Source of the DNA: Ruminococcus sp.
GTDB lineage: Bacteria; Bacillota; Clostridia; Oscillospirales; Ruminococcaceae
DNA: 64,000 nt
NCBI GenBank assembly: GCA_016288815.1
Contig: JAEELF010000009.1
Span: forward strand, 36,705-100,704
Direction of reading: 5' to 3'
The notes beneath the pieces were generated by a model. The model worked only from the letters and a program-made list of their open reading frames with translations. It was not told where the DNA came from and ran no database searches. Shown here in pieces: positions 22,684 to 31,780 of this stretch. The position numbers and the translations under genes are program-made. Position 1 is the first letter of the stretch. Every line of letters begins with the position of its first letter.

Positions 22684-23982
22684 TCATTTATCCAATCGTC
22701 TGAATTCCTCGGGGATATTCTCCTCAATTATGCTGTTCACCACGTCCCAGTTGAAGGTGGTGTAGGTGCCCTGCGGTATCGCATACGGCAGACCGTGGCT
22801 GTTCGCGAGCTCGGGTGTGTACATACTGTAGGGATATATCCGCATATTCGAGAAATTGCCGTCGTCGTAGTGGACGATAGTCGGTATGCAGCCGACGTTC
22901 TCGAGCCTTGCCTCACCGGTCTCGCCGTCAACGACGATGTCGAGGTCGGGCATCTCGCCGATCACGTTGAAGTTATCGGTCTGTGCGCAGATGAAGTTGC
23001 CCATCGAGTAGAACACGAATCCTCTCGTGCCGTCGTCGCGGTATATCCACTCCATAGTCTCTGCTGTATGAGTATGGCAGCCTAAAATCAGGTCTGCTCC
23101 CCAGTTTACCATTTTCGTCGCGAGGTCTATCCTGTCCTGCGAGACCTCGTGTGTGTCCTCGACTCCCCAGTGAGCCGAAACGACCACAACGTCCGCGAGC
23201 TCCTTTGCTTCCTTGATCTGACGCTCGATGACGTCCTCCTCGGAATTGAGGATGACTCTCAGGGGCGAGTCGTAAGGTATCTCGAAGCCGTTGATGTGTT
23301 CCGCATATGCCAGGAACGCGATCTTCACGCCGTTGACCTCGCGCACACGGATATTGTTTGCGTCCTCTTCATTAAGATAAGCGCCGAGGACCGTTATACC
23401 GTACTCATCTGCCAGACCGTTCCAGAAGTTTATCGACTCCTCGAGAGCATCTGCGCCATAGTCGAGCAGGTGATTGTTTGCCATTGTGAAAACGTCGAAG
23501 CCGAGATCTATGACTGCGTATGCGACCTCCGGGGGCGAATTGAACAGCAGCGCACCGCCGTTCGCGCCGCGGATCTCGTTGCTCTGGGAGATTATGGTCT
23601 CCTGATTGAGCACTGCTACGTCCGCATCTTCGACTATATACCGCACGTTCTCATACAGCGGGGCGAAGTCGTAGCCATAGCCGCCTGCATAAGCCTCTGC
23701 GTTCTTGTAAACTGAATAATGGATAAGATTATCGCCTGCCGCAGTGAGGTGGACGATCTTGTCCGCGTTCTCAGGGGAAGTTGTTTCCTCAGAGCCGTCC
23801 CCGGGGGTCTCGGCGCCCGAGCCCTCCTGACCGGAGCCGCCATTCGCTGATGCGCCTGTGCCTCCTGTCATGTCAGCGGTGCCGATACGTTCGATCTTTC
23901 CGCAGCCGAACGCAGGCGTCACTGCCAGTGCGATAAGTACGGCGATCGCCGCAACTCTGCCTCTTATAAGACGTCTTTTCAT
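22684..23982 (-). CDS. CapA-family (poly-gamma-glutamate synthesis type) lipoprotein
   Basis: The 432-residue product has a lipoprotein-like signal (ending TPAFGCG), a Gly/Ser/Glu-rich spacer (about 35-70), and a CapA metallophosphatase-like domain: LTAAGDNLIHYSVY, VAVLNQETI, FDVFTMANNHLLDYG, VVSAHWGVEDT, LILGCHTHTAETMEW and VFYSMGNFICAQ. The Asp, Asn-His and His-x-His residues match the metal site of calcineurin-like enzymes. Family members take part in poly-gamma-glutamate capsule anchoring, but most copies outside capsule operons have unknown roles. No capB/capC is nearby. ATG 23982 follows ATAGGAG. Confidence 0.85.
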   Translation of the reverse strand: MKRRLIRGRVAAIAVLIALAVTPAFGCGKIERIGTADMTGGTGASANGGSGQEGSGAETPGDGSEETTSPENADKIVHLTAAGDNLIHYSVYKNAEAYAGGYGYDFAPLYENVRYIVEDADVAVLNQETIISQSNEIRGANGGALLFNSPPEVAYAVIDLGFDVFTMANNHLLDYGADALEESINFWNGLADEYGITVLGAYLNEEDANNIRVREVNGVKIAFLAYAEHINGFEIPYDSPLRVILNSEEDVIERQIKEAKELADVVVVSAHWGVEDTHEVSQDRIDLATKMVNWGADLILGCHTHTAETMEWIYRDDGTRGFVFYSMGNFICAQTDNFNVIGEMPDLDIVVDGETGEARLENVGCIPTIVHYDDGNFSNMRIYPYSMYTPELANSHGLPYAIPQGTYTTFNWDVVNSIIEENIPEEFRRLDK

Positions 23983-24285
23983 TTTATTACTCCTATCCCC
24001 GGCACACCGCACCGGATCCGGACTCTTTTTATCTGTCGTCCGGGCGCAGCTTCGCCGTTACTCACATTATAACACACTATTCCGGAATTTGCAATTACTT
24101 TTTGTATGAAAACGACAGATAATTACAGGCGGTTTTAAAGCTGCGAAAATGCGTTAAGCAGCTCCAAACAACGTATCTACGCCATTTTCCGGCTTTGACA
24201 ATTTGTTGACACAGATACTTTGTACATTTCTACAAAGTTTTGCCGCGATTTTTGTGCAGTCCGCACAACGAGGCTTTTTCTGCGG
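23983..24285. other. Intergenic region between dus and capA-like genes
   Basis: This 303-base AT-rich gap holds the capA promoter and a perfect inverted repeat ACTTTGTA catttc TACAAAGT at 24217-24238. No gene or clear terminator was found. Confidence 0.55.
24066..24094 (-). promoter_or_regulatory. Promoter of the capA-like gene
   Basis: TTGCAA, a 17-base spacer and TATAAT are read on the minus strand, 83 bases upstream of ATG 23982. Confidence 0.72.
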
Positions 24286-25284
24286 TCATTCAACGCCCCG
24301 TGAACGCTGGAGCGCGATGAATTCTCCCGCGAGCTCCTCCGCCTCCGCATACGAGCTCAGCTGGTAGCAGCGCCCGCGGAACTTCGCCGAGCCGTAGTAG
24401 CCGTTCATGTACCACGCCGCGTGCTTGCGGGCTTCGTGTATCGCGAGGTGCTCCGGTTTGTCGCTCAGCTCGAGCATGAGGCTGATGTGCCGCAGCATTA
24501 TCCGCATACGCTCCTCCACGCCCGGCGGAGAATATTCCTCCCCGGCGAGCCGCGCGGCTATTTCCCGGAAAATAAACGGGGCGCCGTAGCTCCCCCGTCC
24601 TATCATCGCAAGCGCACAGCCGGTCCTGCTGTACATATCCATGCAGGAATCCGCGTCGGTGATGTCGCCGTTGCCGATGACCGGTATGCTCACCGCATTC
24701 ACGACGTCCGCGATGACCTGCCGGTCGGCAGTCCCGCTGTAGAACTGGTCGCGCGTCCTGCCGTGGACTGCGACCGCAGCCGCGCCTGACGCCTCGAGTG
24801 CCTTTGCCATTTCAGCGGCACAGATGTGCTCCTTATCCCAGCCGCTTCTTATTTTAATAGTAACAGGAACGTCCCCCGCAGCCTTCACCGCAGCCTCGGT
24901 TATCCTTGCCGCGAGTGGTATGTCCCTCATCAACGCCGAGCCGGCTCCTGTGTTCACGACCTTCGGCACGGGACAGCCCATGTTGATGTCGATGATGTCC
25001 GGGCGGTACTCAAGGACTATCTTCACTGCCTCCGCCATGAAGTCGGGCTCGCTGCCGAAGAGCTGCACCGCCATAGGGCGCTCCTCATCAGTGACCGTGC
25101 AGAGTGCGGCGGTCTTGCGGTCGCTGTAGCATATCCCCTTCGCAGAGACCATTTCGCTCACGACGTATGCCGCGCCATACTCCCTGCACATCAGGCGGTA
25201 GGCTCTGTCCGCGACAGAAGCCATAGGCGCGAGCGCGGCTGTGCGGAGTATCTCCACGCCGCCGATATTCACTGTCTCAGGCAT
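24286..25284 (-). CDS. dus: tRNA-dihydrouridine synthase (DusB-like)
   Basis: The 332-residue flavoprotein reduces uridines in the tRNA D-loop using FMN and NADPH. Family landmarks are LAPMASVADRAYR, YVVSEMVSAKG, AVQLFGSEP, IDINMGCPVPKVVNTGAGSA (catalytic Cys in GCPVPK), VTIKIRSGWD, VAVHGRTRDQFYSG, VIGNGDITD and IGRGSYGAPFIF. Length and motifs are complete. Its ATG overlaps the gtrA-like stop by eight bases, so the two form an operon. Confidence 0.95.
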   Translation of the reverse strand: MPETVNIGGVEILRTAALAPMASVADRAYRLMCREYGAAYVVSEMVSAKGICYSDRKTAALCTVTDEERPMAVQLFGSEPDFMAEAVKIVLEYRPDIIDINMGCPVPKVVNTGAGSALMRDIPLAARITEAAVKAAGDVPVTIKIRSGWDKEHICAAEMAKALEASGAAAVAVHGRTRDQFYSGTADRQVIADVVNAVSIPVIGNGDITDADSCMDMYSRTGCALAMIGRGSYGAPFIFREIAARLAGEEYSPPGVEERMRIMLRHISLMLELSDKPEHLAIHEARKHAAWYMNGYYGSAKFRGRCYQLSSYAEAEELAGEFIALQRSRGVE

Positions 25285-25780
25285 TTTCTTCAGCTGCCTC
25301 AGCAGGCTCGTCCTTTTTCTTGAAAACGAATATCTTGCTGATGACGTAGTTGAGTATCAGCACGACAATGTTGGCGATGATCTTCATCACCCAGTAGTTG
25401 ATGTGGATAAGTCCGTATCCGACGGTCATCATGACCCACTCCACAGCAAGGGTAGCCAGTCTGCCGCCGTAGAACGAGGCTGCCTCGCGGGATATCTCCT
25501 TCGCGCCCTTTGCATGGGACTCGAACACCCACGCGCGGTTCGTGAGGTAGGCGAAGGTCACGGCGCATATCCACGATATTACCGTGCTGACGTTCCCGAC
25601 GGTGACGTCGCCGCATCCGCCTTTTTCAAGGAAGTATTTGGATATTCCCGCTGTGATGAAGCTCACTGCCGTGGTGAGCACGCCGAAGAAGAGGTACAGC
25701 CACTTCTCCTCGTAGTCGAAGTAGAGCTTCTGTATCGGCTTGGGGAATATTTTCACTATCGTGCGTATGAGTTTCTGCAT
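25277..25780 (-). CDS. GtrA-like membrane protein
   Basis: The 167-residue protein has four predicted membrane helices in GtrA-family spacing: YLFFGVLTTAVSF, VISWICAVTFAYLTNRAWVF (the NR(x)W(V/T)F motif is characteristic), a third near 105-125 and IIANIVVLILNYVISKIFVF. Family members are thought to move lipid-linked sugars across the membrane. No glycosyltransferase partner is adjacent. ATG 25780 with AAAGGATAA is chosen over ATG 25843, which overlaps the promoter. Confidence 0.88.
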   Translation of the reverse strand: MQKLIRTIVKIFPKPIQKLYFDYEEKWLYLFFGVLTTAVSFITAGISKYFLEKGGCGDVTVGNVSTVISWICAVTFAYLTNRAWVFESHAKGAKEISREAASFYGGRLATLAVEWVMMTVGYGLIHINYWVMKIIANIVVLILNYVISKIFVFKKKDEPAEAAEENA

Positions 25781-25814
25781 TCTGATTATCCTTTCTTTTG
25801 CATAGGTACTTATC

Positions 25815-25843
25815 ATCATAGCAGATACCGGAGGATTTTTCAA
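25815..25843 (-). promoter_or_regulatory. Promoter of the gtrA-dus operon
   Basis: TTGAAA, a 17-base spacer and TATGAT are read on the minus strand. Confidence 0.72.
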
Positions 25844-25909
25844 GTCTTTTTTTGCGGAAATCGCGGAAGACGGTCAAAAATGTACTGTGCGGGAGCTTCT
25901 GTCTGTGTC

Positions 25910-25938
25910 TTTACTTTTCCGGAAGAATGTGGTACAAT
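25910..25938 (+). promoter_or_regulatory. Promoter of the CPBP protease gene
   Basis: TTTACT, a 17-base spacer and TACAAT lie 28 bases upstream of ATG 25967. The same -35 hexamer appears before scaC. Confidence 0.7.
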
Positions 25939-25966
25939 GTTTATATCCCTGAAAAGGAGGTACGCT

Positions 25967-27145
25967 ATGTCCGAGAATATCACCCCCGAACACTACCGCG
26001 CAGAGATAGCCGCGCTCAATAACGAGATATACCGGCTCTCACGTCCTGCGCCTTCACATACCATAGATCCGCTTGACCCCTTCGGCAACCCCACCGAATA
26101 CCACAGCTTCCGCTCCGATTATTCCTCTGTCCTCCCCGAGATGACCGCTCCCAACGCGGAGATACCTCTCGAGCCGGACGACGGCGAGCGCCGCCGTCTC
26201 CGCCGCTCCTACTCCATAGGCGGGTGGTGTCTGCTGCTTCAGTTCGCGTTGGTGGACGTCCTTATCTACGGGCTGCTCCTGCTGTTCCGCGCGATACTGA
26301 TGAAGATCAACCCCGGCTGGGACAGCCTCGACGCTTACTACTACCTCCGCGGCACCTCGATGATGATCGGTATAAGCCTGATAGTCTATGCCTTTTCCAA
26401 CGTCTTCACGGCTATGCTCGGTCTGAAATGGTCGCGGACGGACGCCACCGAGCTGACCCGCACCCGCGAGCTCACCTTCGGCAGGATAGCCGCCTACTGC
26501 CTCATCGGAATTATGCTCCGGAACGTGGCTATTTACGCTTCCGCCGGTATCGAGACGATAGTCGATAAATTCGGCTACACCACCCACACCCTCAACACGG
26601 GCGGGCTCGCGGAATCGACCCTCGGACAAGCTGTCATGCTCGCTTACACCTGTATCGTCGCGCCGGTCACGGAGGAGCTGTTCTTCCGCGGTATGCTCCT
26701 GCGGACGTTTTCCAAGGCGAACCAGCGCTTCGCGGTATTCGCGTCGGCGGTGTTCTTCGGGCTCGTCCACGGGAATGTCCCGCAGTTCCTGCTGGCGTTC
26801 ATCCTGGGCGTTTTCTTCGCGCATATCACCCTGCGCCACGGCTCTGTGATACCCTCGATAATCGTACACAGCTTCATCAACTCATTCTCCTCGCTGTACG
26901 CATTTCTCGTCGGAGAACTTGACGATTCGGCGTACCTTGTACTCGCGCTCGCCATGCTACTGCTCAACACCACGGGCTTCCTCGTGCTGCTGTTCTTCCG
27001 CGCGGAGAACAAGATACCCGCTACTACTCCCGCGCAGAGCCGGCGAGGTCTTCCCGTTGCGGCGATGTCTGTACCGCTCGCGGCTGCTTTCGTTCTCCTC
27101 GCGGGAAAGATGATACTTGAGCTGTTCGGAGTGACCCTGCTGTGA
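25967..27145 (+). CDS. CPBP-family intramembrane glutamic endopeptidase
   Basis: The 392-residue protein has a soluble N-terminal 90 residues followed by about eight membrane helices. The CPBP (Rce1/Abi) motifs are complete: VTEELFFRGMLL (EExxxR), FFGLVHGN (FxxxH) and VHSFINSF (HxxxN/S). Relatives cleave membrane or prenylated peptides, and some protect against or process bacteriocins; no bacteriocin gene is near. The start follows GAAAAGGAGG with a six-base spacer. Confidence 0.9.
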   Translation: MSENITPEHYRAEIAALNNEIYRLSRPAPSHTIDPLDPFGNPTEYHSFRSDYSSVLPEMTAPNAEIPLEPDDGERRRLRRSYSIGGWCLLLQFALVDVLIYGLLLLFRAILMKINPGWDSLDAYYYLRGTSMMIGISLIVYAFSNVFTAMLGLKWSRTDATELTRTRELTFGRIAAYCLIGIMLRNVAIYASAGIETIVDKFGYTTHTLNTGGLAESTLGQAVMLAYTCIVAPVTEELFFRGMLLRTFSKANQRFAVFASAVFFGLVHGNVPQFLLAFILGVFFAHITLRHGSVIPSIIVHSFINSFSSLYAFLVGELDDSAYLVLALAMLLLNTTGFLVLLFFRAENKIPATTPAQSRRGLPVAAMSVPLAAAFVLLAGKMILELFGVTLL

Positions 27146-27181
27146 ATATCATATCCTTATGACGCTCCGTCACAATTACAA

Positions 27182-27213
27182 AGCCCCGAGGCAATGCCCC
27201 GGGGCTCGTTTTG
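27182..27213. terminator. Terminator between convergent genes
   Basis: AGCCCCG and CGGGGCT pair with an inner GGC/GCC stem, followed by CGTTTTG on the plus strand. Confidence 0.7.
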
Positions 27214-27234
27214 TGTATGTTTTTCGGAAGCTCA

Positions 27235-29382
27235 TCAGCCCGCATTGGAATACTCCGGGGAGATCTTCAGCTCCCCGCGCTTCACGCGGCTCCAGAGCTC
27301 TGCGCTCGGGACTGGCTTGCTGAACAGGTAGCCCTGTGCGCGGTCGCAGCCGATGCTGCTGAGGAAGTCGAACTGCTCCTTCGTCTCCACGCCCTCCGTC
27401 AGCGATACCATGTTGAGCTGCTTGGTCAGGCTCACGATGTTCTCGAGTATCGGGCGGGTCTTCTGGTTATTTGCGAAGCCGTGCAGGAACTTCATGTCTA
27501 TCTTCAGGACGTCGAACTGGTAGTCCTTCAGGACGTTCAGCGACGAATAGCCGCTGCCGAAGTCGTCGAGCCAGATCTTGTAGCCGGACGATCGCAGCAC
27601 CTTCATCGCGTTCTGGAGGAAGTCCTGCTGGTCGGTCAGGGCGCTCTCGGTTATCTCGACGTCGAGGTATTGCTTGGGGACGTTGTACTTCTCGGCGGTC
27701 TCGGTGAGGAAGCCCACGATGTCGCAGAGCTCGAAGTCGAGGCGCGAGAAGTTGAGCGACACAGGCACGAACGGCTCGCCGGCGTCCGCCTTTTCGCGGT
27801 AGTCTCGGCAGACCTGTTCGATTATGCACTGGTCGAGCTTATGTATCTGGCGGTACTCCTCGAGTATCTCGATGAAGGAGCCCGGCGGGAGAAGTCCGTA
27901 GTTGGGGTCGAGCCAGCGCGCGAGGGCTTCAAGTCCGCAGATACAGCCGTTCTCGGTCGATACGACGGGCTGGTAGTAGACCTTGATGAAGCCGTTCTCG
28001 ATAGCGTGGTCGATGTTGTTGACGATGTACTGCTTGAGCTGGAATTTGTCCTCGAGGGACTTATCGTACATTCTGAACGGGCGGTCGTAGTGCTTCTTTA
28101 TGCTGTTGCAGGCGAAGCGCGCGCGGTCGAGTGCAAGGCTCGAATCGGTCTCCTCGCCGGAGGGCTGATATGCGCCGCATTTCAGCTCGAGGTGTACCTC
28201 GCCCTGATTGTCCTTGATGTCGCCGGAGAGCTTAATTATCTTCTCCATTGCGCCGGTCGAGCGCGTGAGCACTACGAAGTGGTCGTCGGAGAAGCGCGAA
28301 ACGAGCGAGCCCTTGAATTCGTCCTCGATGAGATGTGCGATCTTTATGAGGAGCTCATTGCCGGCATGGAAGCCGTATTTCTCGTTGTAGGACTTGAAGT
28401 TCTCTATGTCGAAGAAGAGGAAGACTGCGTCCTCCTTGTCGGTGGTGACGTAGCTGAGGAGCTTCTCCGCCTCTGCACGGAAATGCACCATGTTATGGAT
28501 ACCTGTGAGCTCGTCCTCGACCGAGATCTTGCTGAGGTGCGAGTTCATCTTCTCAAGGTTCTCATCCTTCAGCGCCTGCTGGAGCGTGCGGTTGTAGTTG
28601 CTTATGCAGAAGATGAGCGTGGATATCCACATCGTGAAGCCGTTTATCCGGGTGCTCTCAGTGGTGCCGATAGTGCCGGTGTTGAACGCCGTGAGGCAGT
28701 TCAGGCGGTGGAAGAAGATGTAGTAGGAGATAGTCAGCACCGCAAAGCCTACAGCCGGTCTCCAGATGAGGAGACAGATAACGAACAGCTCCATCGTCAG
28801 GAAGGTGAGTATCTGCTCACCCTTCGCGTAGGAGTTCTCGGAGATTATCATTCCGAAGTTAAGGCACACGAACGAGAACACATACATTACCGAAAGTCCC
28901 TGCCACTTCCTGTGCTTGACGTTCGAGAGGATCACTCCCGACAGCGCGATCAGGAATATGCCTGCGCAGAGATTTATCACATAGTTATTGAAATGGGTGC
29001 GGGTAACGGTCGCGGGGTCGTACTTCGAGATCATCCATATCTCGAAGACGCACACCGCCGTACTGAGCGCGATGACGATCGGGCTTATCCAGCGTATCCA
29101 TTTCTTGCCGGTGAGGTGACGCGCCGCAAACAGCAGCGTTAGAACGCCCGCAGCGAGCAGCAGGACATAGTTGGAGTAGTATTTTTCGACGAGATGCCAG
29201 AACTGATCCTGCAAATGGTCGCGGAAAATGGTCTTCGTCATGCGGATTATCATCCAGATCTCGAGCACGATGACGATTATCGACATATAGATGCTCGCCC
29301 TCATGTTCGTAGTATAGAAATAATCCCGGACGTATTTGCTCTTTCTGTCAAGACCTAACCACTTTAGTATGCGGCTGCCCAT
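27235..29382 (-). CDS. Membrane-bound cyclic-di-GMP phosphodiesterase (degenerate GGDEF plus EAL)
   Basis: The 715-residue protein has about seven membrane helices (residues 30-265), a GGDEF-type domain (about 290-430) and an EAL domain (about 455-705). The GGDEF signature is replaced by SRFSDDHFV, so cyclase activity is unlikely. The EAL domain keeps EALARW, NFSR, EITES, DDFGSGYSS, KIDMKFL and TEGVET, so hydrolysis of c-di-GMP to pGpG is expected. Such proteins often use the inactive GGDEF domain as a GTP sensor. ATG 29382 preceded by GAGGTGG is preferred over ATG 29397. No cyclase lies in the window. Confidence 0.93.
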   Translation of the reverse strand: MGSRILKWLGLDRKSKYVRDYFYTTNMRASIYMSIIVIVLEIWMIIRMTKTIFRDHLQDQFWHLVEKYYSNYVLLLAAGVLTLLFAARHLTGKKWIRWISPIVIALSTAVCVFEIWMISKYDPATVTRTHFNNYVINLCAGIFLIALSGVILSNVKHRKWQGLSVMYVFSFVCLNFGMIISENSYAKGEQILTFLTMELFVICLLIWRPAVGFAVLTISYYIFFHRLNCLTAFNTGTIGTTESTRINGFTMWISTLIFCISNYNRTLQQALKDENLEKMNSHLSKISVEDELTGIHNMVHFRAEAEKLLSYVTTDKEDAVFLFFDIENFKSYNEKYGFHAGNELLIKIAHLIEDEFKGSLVSRFSDDHFVVLTRSTGAMEKIIKLSGDIKDNQGEVHLELKCGAYQPSGEETDSSLALDRARFACNSIKKHYDRPFRMYDKSLEDKFQLKQYIVNNIDHAIENGFIKVYYQPVVSTENGCICGLEALARWLDPNYGLLPPGSFIEILEEYRQIHKLDQCIIEQVCRDYREKADAGEPFVPVSLNFSRLDFELCDIVGFLTETAEKYNVPKQYLDVEITESALTDQQDFLQNAMKVLRSSGYKIWLDDFGSGYSSLNVLKDYQFDVLKIDMKFLHGFANNQKTRPILENIVSLTKQLNMVSLTEGVETKEQFDFLSSIGCDRAQGYLFSKPVPSAELWSRVKRGELKISPEYSNAG

Positions 29383-29514
29383 GTCATTCCACCTCATTTC
29401 ACAAGCGAGATAATATGATTAGATATTATATATTAACATATTGCAAAGAACAAGTCAATAGATAGTGGAAATTTTTGTTGAACATAACAAAAACAAGCGC
29501 TTGGCTTTAGTGAT

Positions 29515-30264
29515 TCAGTCGAGAGTCAGAACTACGGGACAGTGGTCGCTGCCGAGGACGTCTGCACGTATCTCGGAGTCCTTCACTCTCTCCATGAGCC
29601 TGTCGGACACGATGAAGTAGTCGATACGCCAGCCGGCGTTGTTCGCGCGCGCGTTGAAGCGGTATGACCACCACGAATACGCGCCCTCACGGTCGGGGTA
29701 GAGCGTGCGGAAAGTGTCCCTGAATCCCGCGCCGAGGAGCTCAGTGAACTTTGCACGCTCCTCGTTCGAGAAGCCGGGATTCCCGACGTTCGACTTCGGG
29801 TTCTTGAGGTCGATCTCGTTGTGAGCGACGTTGAGGTCGCCGCAGTAGATGACCGGCTTTTTCTTGTCGAGCTCCGAAAGATAGCCGCGTATCGCGTCCT
29901 CGAACTCCATGCGGTAGTCAAGGCGCTTGAGCTCGGGCTGTGCATTCGGGACATAGCAGCAGACGAAGTAGAAGTCCGCGTACTCGCAGGTTATAACACG
30001 TCCCTCGTCGGTGTGGGCGCCGTTTATTCCGTATGTAACGCTGAGCGGCTCGGCCTTGGTGAAGACCGCCGTGCCGGAGTAGCCCTTCTTTACGGCGCTG
30101 TGGAAGTATTTGTGGTAGCCCTCAGGGGAGAAATCCGCCTGATCGGGCTGCATTTTGGTCTCCTGAAGGCAGAAAATGTCGGCGTCCGCCGCCGCGAAGA
30201 AGTCCGCGAAGCCTTTTTGCAGGCAGGCGCGGAAGCCGTTGACGTTCCATGATATCAGTTTCAT
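29515..30264 (-). CDS. xth: Exodeoxyribonuclease III / AP endonuclease
   Basis: The 249-residue protein has complete ExoIII-family motifs: LISWNVNGFRA at the start, CLQETKM (metal-binding Glu), YCGDLNVAHNEIDL, RDTFRTLYP, YSWWSYRF, WRIDYFIVSD and GSDHCPVVLTLD. It incises DNA at abasic sites in base excision repair. ATG 30264 follows CAGGAGC. The longer frame upstream is non-coding. Confidence 0.95.
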   Translation of the reverse strand: MKLISWNVNGFRACLQKGFADFFAAADADIFCLQETKMQPDQADFSPEGYHKYFHSAVKKGYSGTAVFTKAEPLSVTYGINGAHTDEGRVITCEYADFYFVCCYVPNAQPELKRLDYRMEFEDAIRGYLSELDKKKPVIYCGDLNVAHNEIDLKNPKSNVGNPGFSNEERAKFTELLGAGFRDTFRTLYPDREGAYSWWSYRFNARANNAGWRIDYFIVSDRLMERVKDSEIRADVLGSDHCPVVLTLD

Positions 30265-30613
30265 AAGCAGCTCCTGTAAAAATGTTGTTGAAACTATTTT
30301 ACCACATTTCCCGGGCAATTGCAAGCGCGGGGACGCCCCGCGGGCGGACACGCTGCCGCTCACAAGCTCGCTCACTATCATTGGGGACGTTAGTCGTACA
30401 TCGCATACTGGAGATTTGGTGAAAGGGTTATGAAATAACTTTGCCAGCGACACCGGAGGTGTTCGCGAAGAAAGAGGATCCACGGCGGGGAGGTGGCGAG
30501 GGGAAAAGGATTTCCAAAGGGAAAACCGCACGGCGGAGGGGCAGCCGGCATAACATCATAGCCCCTCCGCCGGGAGGTTGTCCCTTTGGTGCAGGAGTGT
30601 GCCATGCACATAA
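30265..30613. other. Intergenic region with long imperfect hairpin
   Basis: These 349 bases between xth and the DUF4363 gene hold no supported gene. Open frames here are GC-rich artefacts without ribosome-binding sites. The notable feature is the hairpin at 30514-30589. Confidence 0.6.
30514..30589. repeat. Long inverted repeat, possible dispersed palindromic element
   Basis: The inner arms CGGCGGAGGGGC (30531-30542) and GCCCCTCCGCCG (30561-30572) are perfect. The outer arms CCAAAGGGA (30514-30522) and TCCCTTTGG (30581-30589) extend the stem with a bulge between. The whole folds into one hairpin of about 76 bases. It resembles REP/MITE-type elements rather than a terminator. Confidence 0.65.
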
Positions 30614-30988
30614 TCACAGCACACTCGTGAGCGTGGGGAGTTCGTTCTTCCGCATGAGCTCGACCATGTGCCACAGCTCGGTCAGCTCCGCGGGAAGCTC
30701 GTCTGAGCCGCTCTCCCCTGCCAGATACTCCACTTGCGCGACCGTCCGGTCTATCTCCGCGATACGGTCATTCTTTATCATCATCACCGATATCCCGCGG
30801 AACCTGTCCCAGTCGCGGGTCAGCTTCGCGGCACTCTCCGCGCAGTCCTCACCTGCGCGTGCAGCCGCGCTGACAGCTCCGATGTCGCGCTGTATCCTCC
30901 GGCACCCTGCGTTCATCCAGACCCCCGAAAACACCCCGAATGCGACCAGGAAGAGCAGTATCCCCGCGCTTATCTTAACTCTTGTCAT
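30614..30988 (-). CDS. DUF4363 family protein
   Basis: The 124-residue protein has one N-terminal membrane helix (about 7-24) followed by a helical extracytoplasmic region (CAESAAKLTRDWDRFRG; LPAELTELWHMVELM). This size and pattern fit DUF4363, which is regularly encoded next to DUF421 proteins in Bacillota. Its start overlaps the DUF421 gene by 14 bases, so the two are cotranscribed. The function is unknown. Confidence 0.8.
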   Translation of the reverse strand: MTRVKISAGILLFLVAFGVFSGVWMNAGCRRIQRDIGAVSAAARAGEDCAESAAKLTRDWDRFRGISVMMIKNDRIAEIDRTVAQVEYLAGESGSDELPAELTELWHMVELMRKNELPTLTSVL

Positions 30989-31658
30989 CGCTTTTTCCTC
31001 CCCTGATGATGCGCGGCGGCGAGCCCGCGTAGTCCGCGATGTAATAGTTCCCGGAGCTGTCTGCGGTCATGAGGAAAACCTCGGAGAGACGCAGTCCCGC
31101 GCGGGAAATGACCGCTTCTGCGGCGGCGCGGGACAGTCTCAGTGACTCCAGCGCCGGCTGCAAAAGCTCCCCTCCCACAGCTATGGTCAGTGGCGGATCG
31201 GCGGGCTTGCCCTCCTGCGGCTTCTTCATCACGGAAATGCTCCCCGTCGTCTCGACTATCGCGAACTGCACCTCCGACAGGTCGAACACCTCCGCGCCGC
31301 GCATGGCGGTCAGCAGGTCGTCCGGGGAGAGCCTCAGCTCACGCAGTACGGCAGGTTCGACCGTGCCGTTCGAGATGATTATTTTCGGGCTGCCAGAAAC
31401 CGCCTTGCGCAGCTTCGGGAACAGCATACACAGCCACGACATTATCACCTCGAAGCAGACGAGCGAGAGTATCGGCGTCACACCGACTATCAGCGGGATA
31501 CCGGCGTCCTCAAGGGGGAGGGTCGCGATGTTGGAGACGAGTATCGTGATGACGAGCTCCGACGGCTGGAGCTCGCCGAGCTGACGCTTCCCCATGAGCC
31601 GCACCGCGAATATCACAAGTATATAAAGTATCAGCGAACGGATAAGTATTACGCTCAT
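30975..31658 (-). CDS. DUF421 (YetF-like) membrane protein
   Basis: The 227-residue protein has three N-terminal membrane helices with the family hallmark RLMGKRQLGELQPSELVITILVSN, followed by a cytoplasmic domain (SGSPKIIISNGTV, LRLSPDDLLTAMR, VQFAIVETTGSISVM). B. subtilis homologues affect spore properties or membrane stress, but no molecular role is settled. AAAGGAGC precedes ATG 31658. The C-terminal extension after residue 150 is longer than in minimal family members. Confidence 0.9.
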   Translation of the reverse strand: MSVILIRSLILYILVIFAVRLMGKRQLGELQPSELVITILVSNIATLPLEDAGIPLIVGVTPILSLVCFEVIMSWLCMLFPKLRKAVSGSPKIIISNGTVEPAVLRELRLSPDDLLTAMRGAEVFDLSEVQFAIVETTGSISVMKKPQEGKPADPPLTIAVGGELLQPALESLRLSRAAAEAVISRAGLRLSEVFLMTADSSGNYYIADYAGSPPRIIRGGKSDDKS

Positions 31659-31780
31659 TCAAACAGCTCCTTTTGTGGTATTGTTGCTCAAATGCCGCCG
31701 AATATGCAGAGCCTGCGCATATACCCGCGCGGGACAGCATATCCTTTAAGGACAACATCTCCCACGAAAGGAAAGCTGCT

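Noticed and set aside
22458..22727. Possible small gene upstream of scaC
   Set aside because: It spans the promoter and an AT-rich stretch, has no ribosome-binding site and no recognisable sequence.
24217..24238. ACTTTGTA/TACAAAGT dyad as a terminator
   Set aside because: It lies nearly 50 bases from the dus stop on the far side of the transcript and lacks a T run in the right direction; kept only as an unexplained dyad.
27211..29142. 643-codon open frame antisense to the EAL-domain gene
   Set aside because: The opposite strand encodes complete EAL motifs; this frame has low-complexity Glu/Val composition.
30390..31145. Proline/arginine-rich open frames around the 30514 hairpin
   Set aside because: They arise from the GC-rich repeat, lack ribosome-binding sites, and one overlaps the DUF4363 gene.
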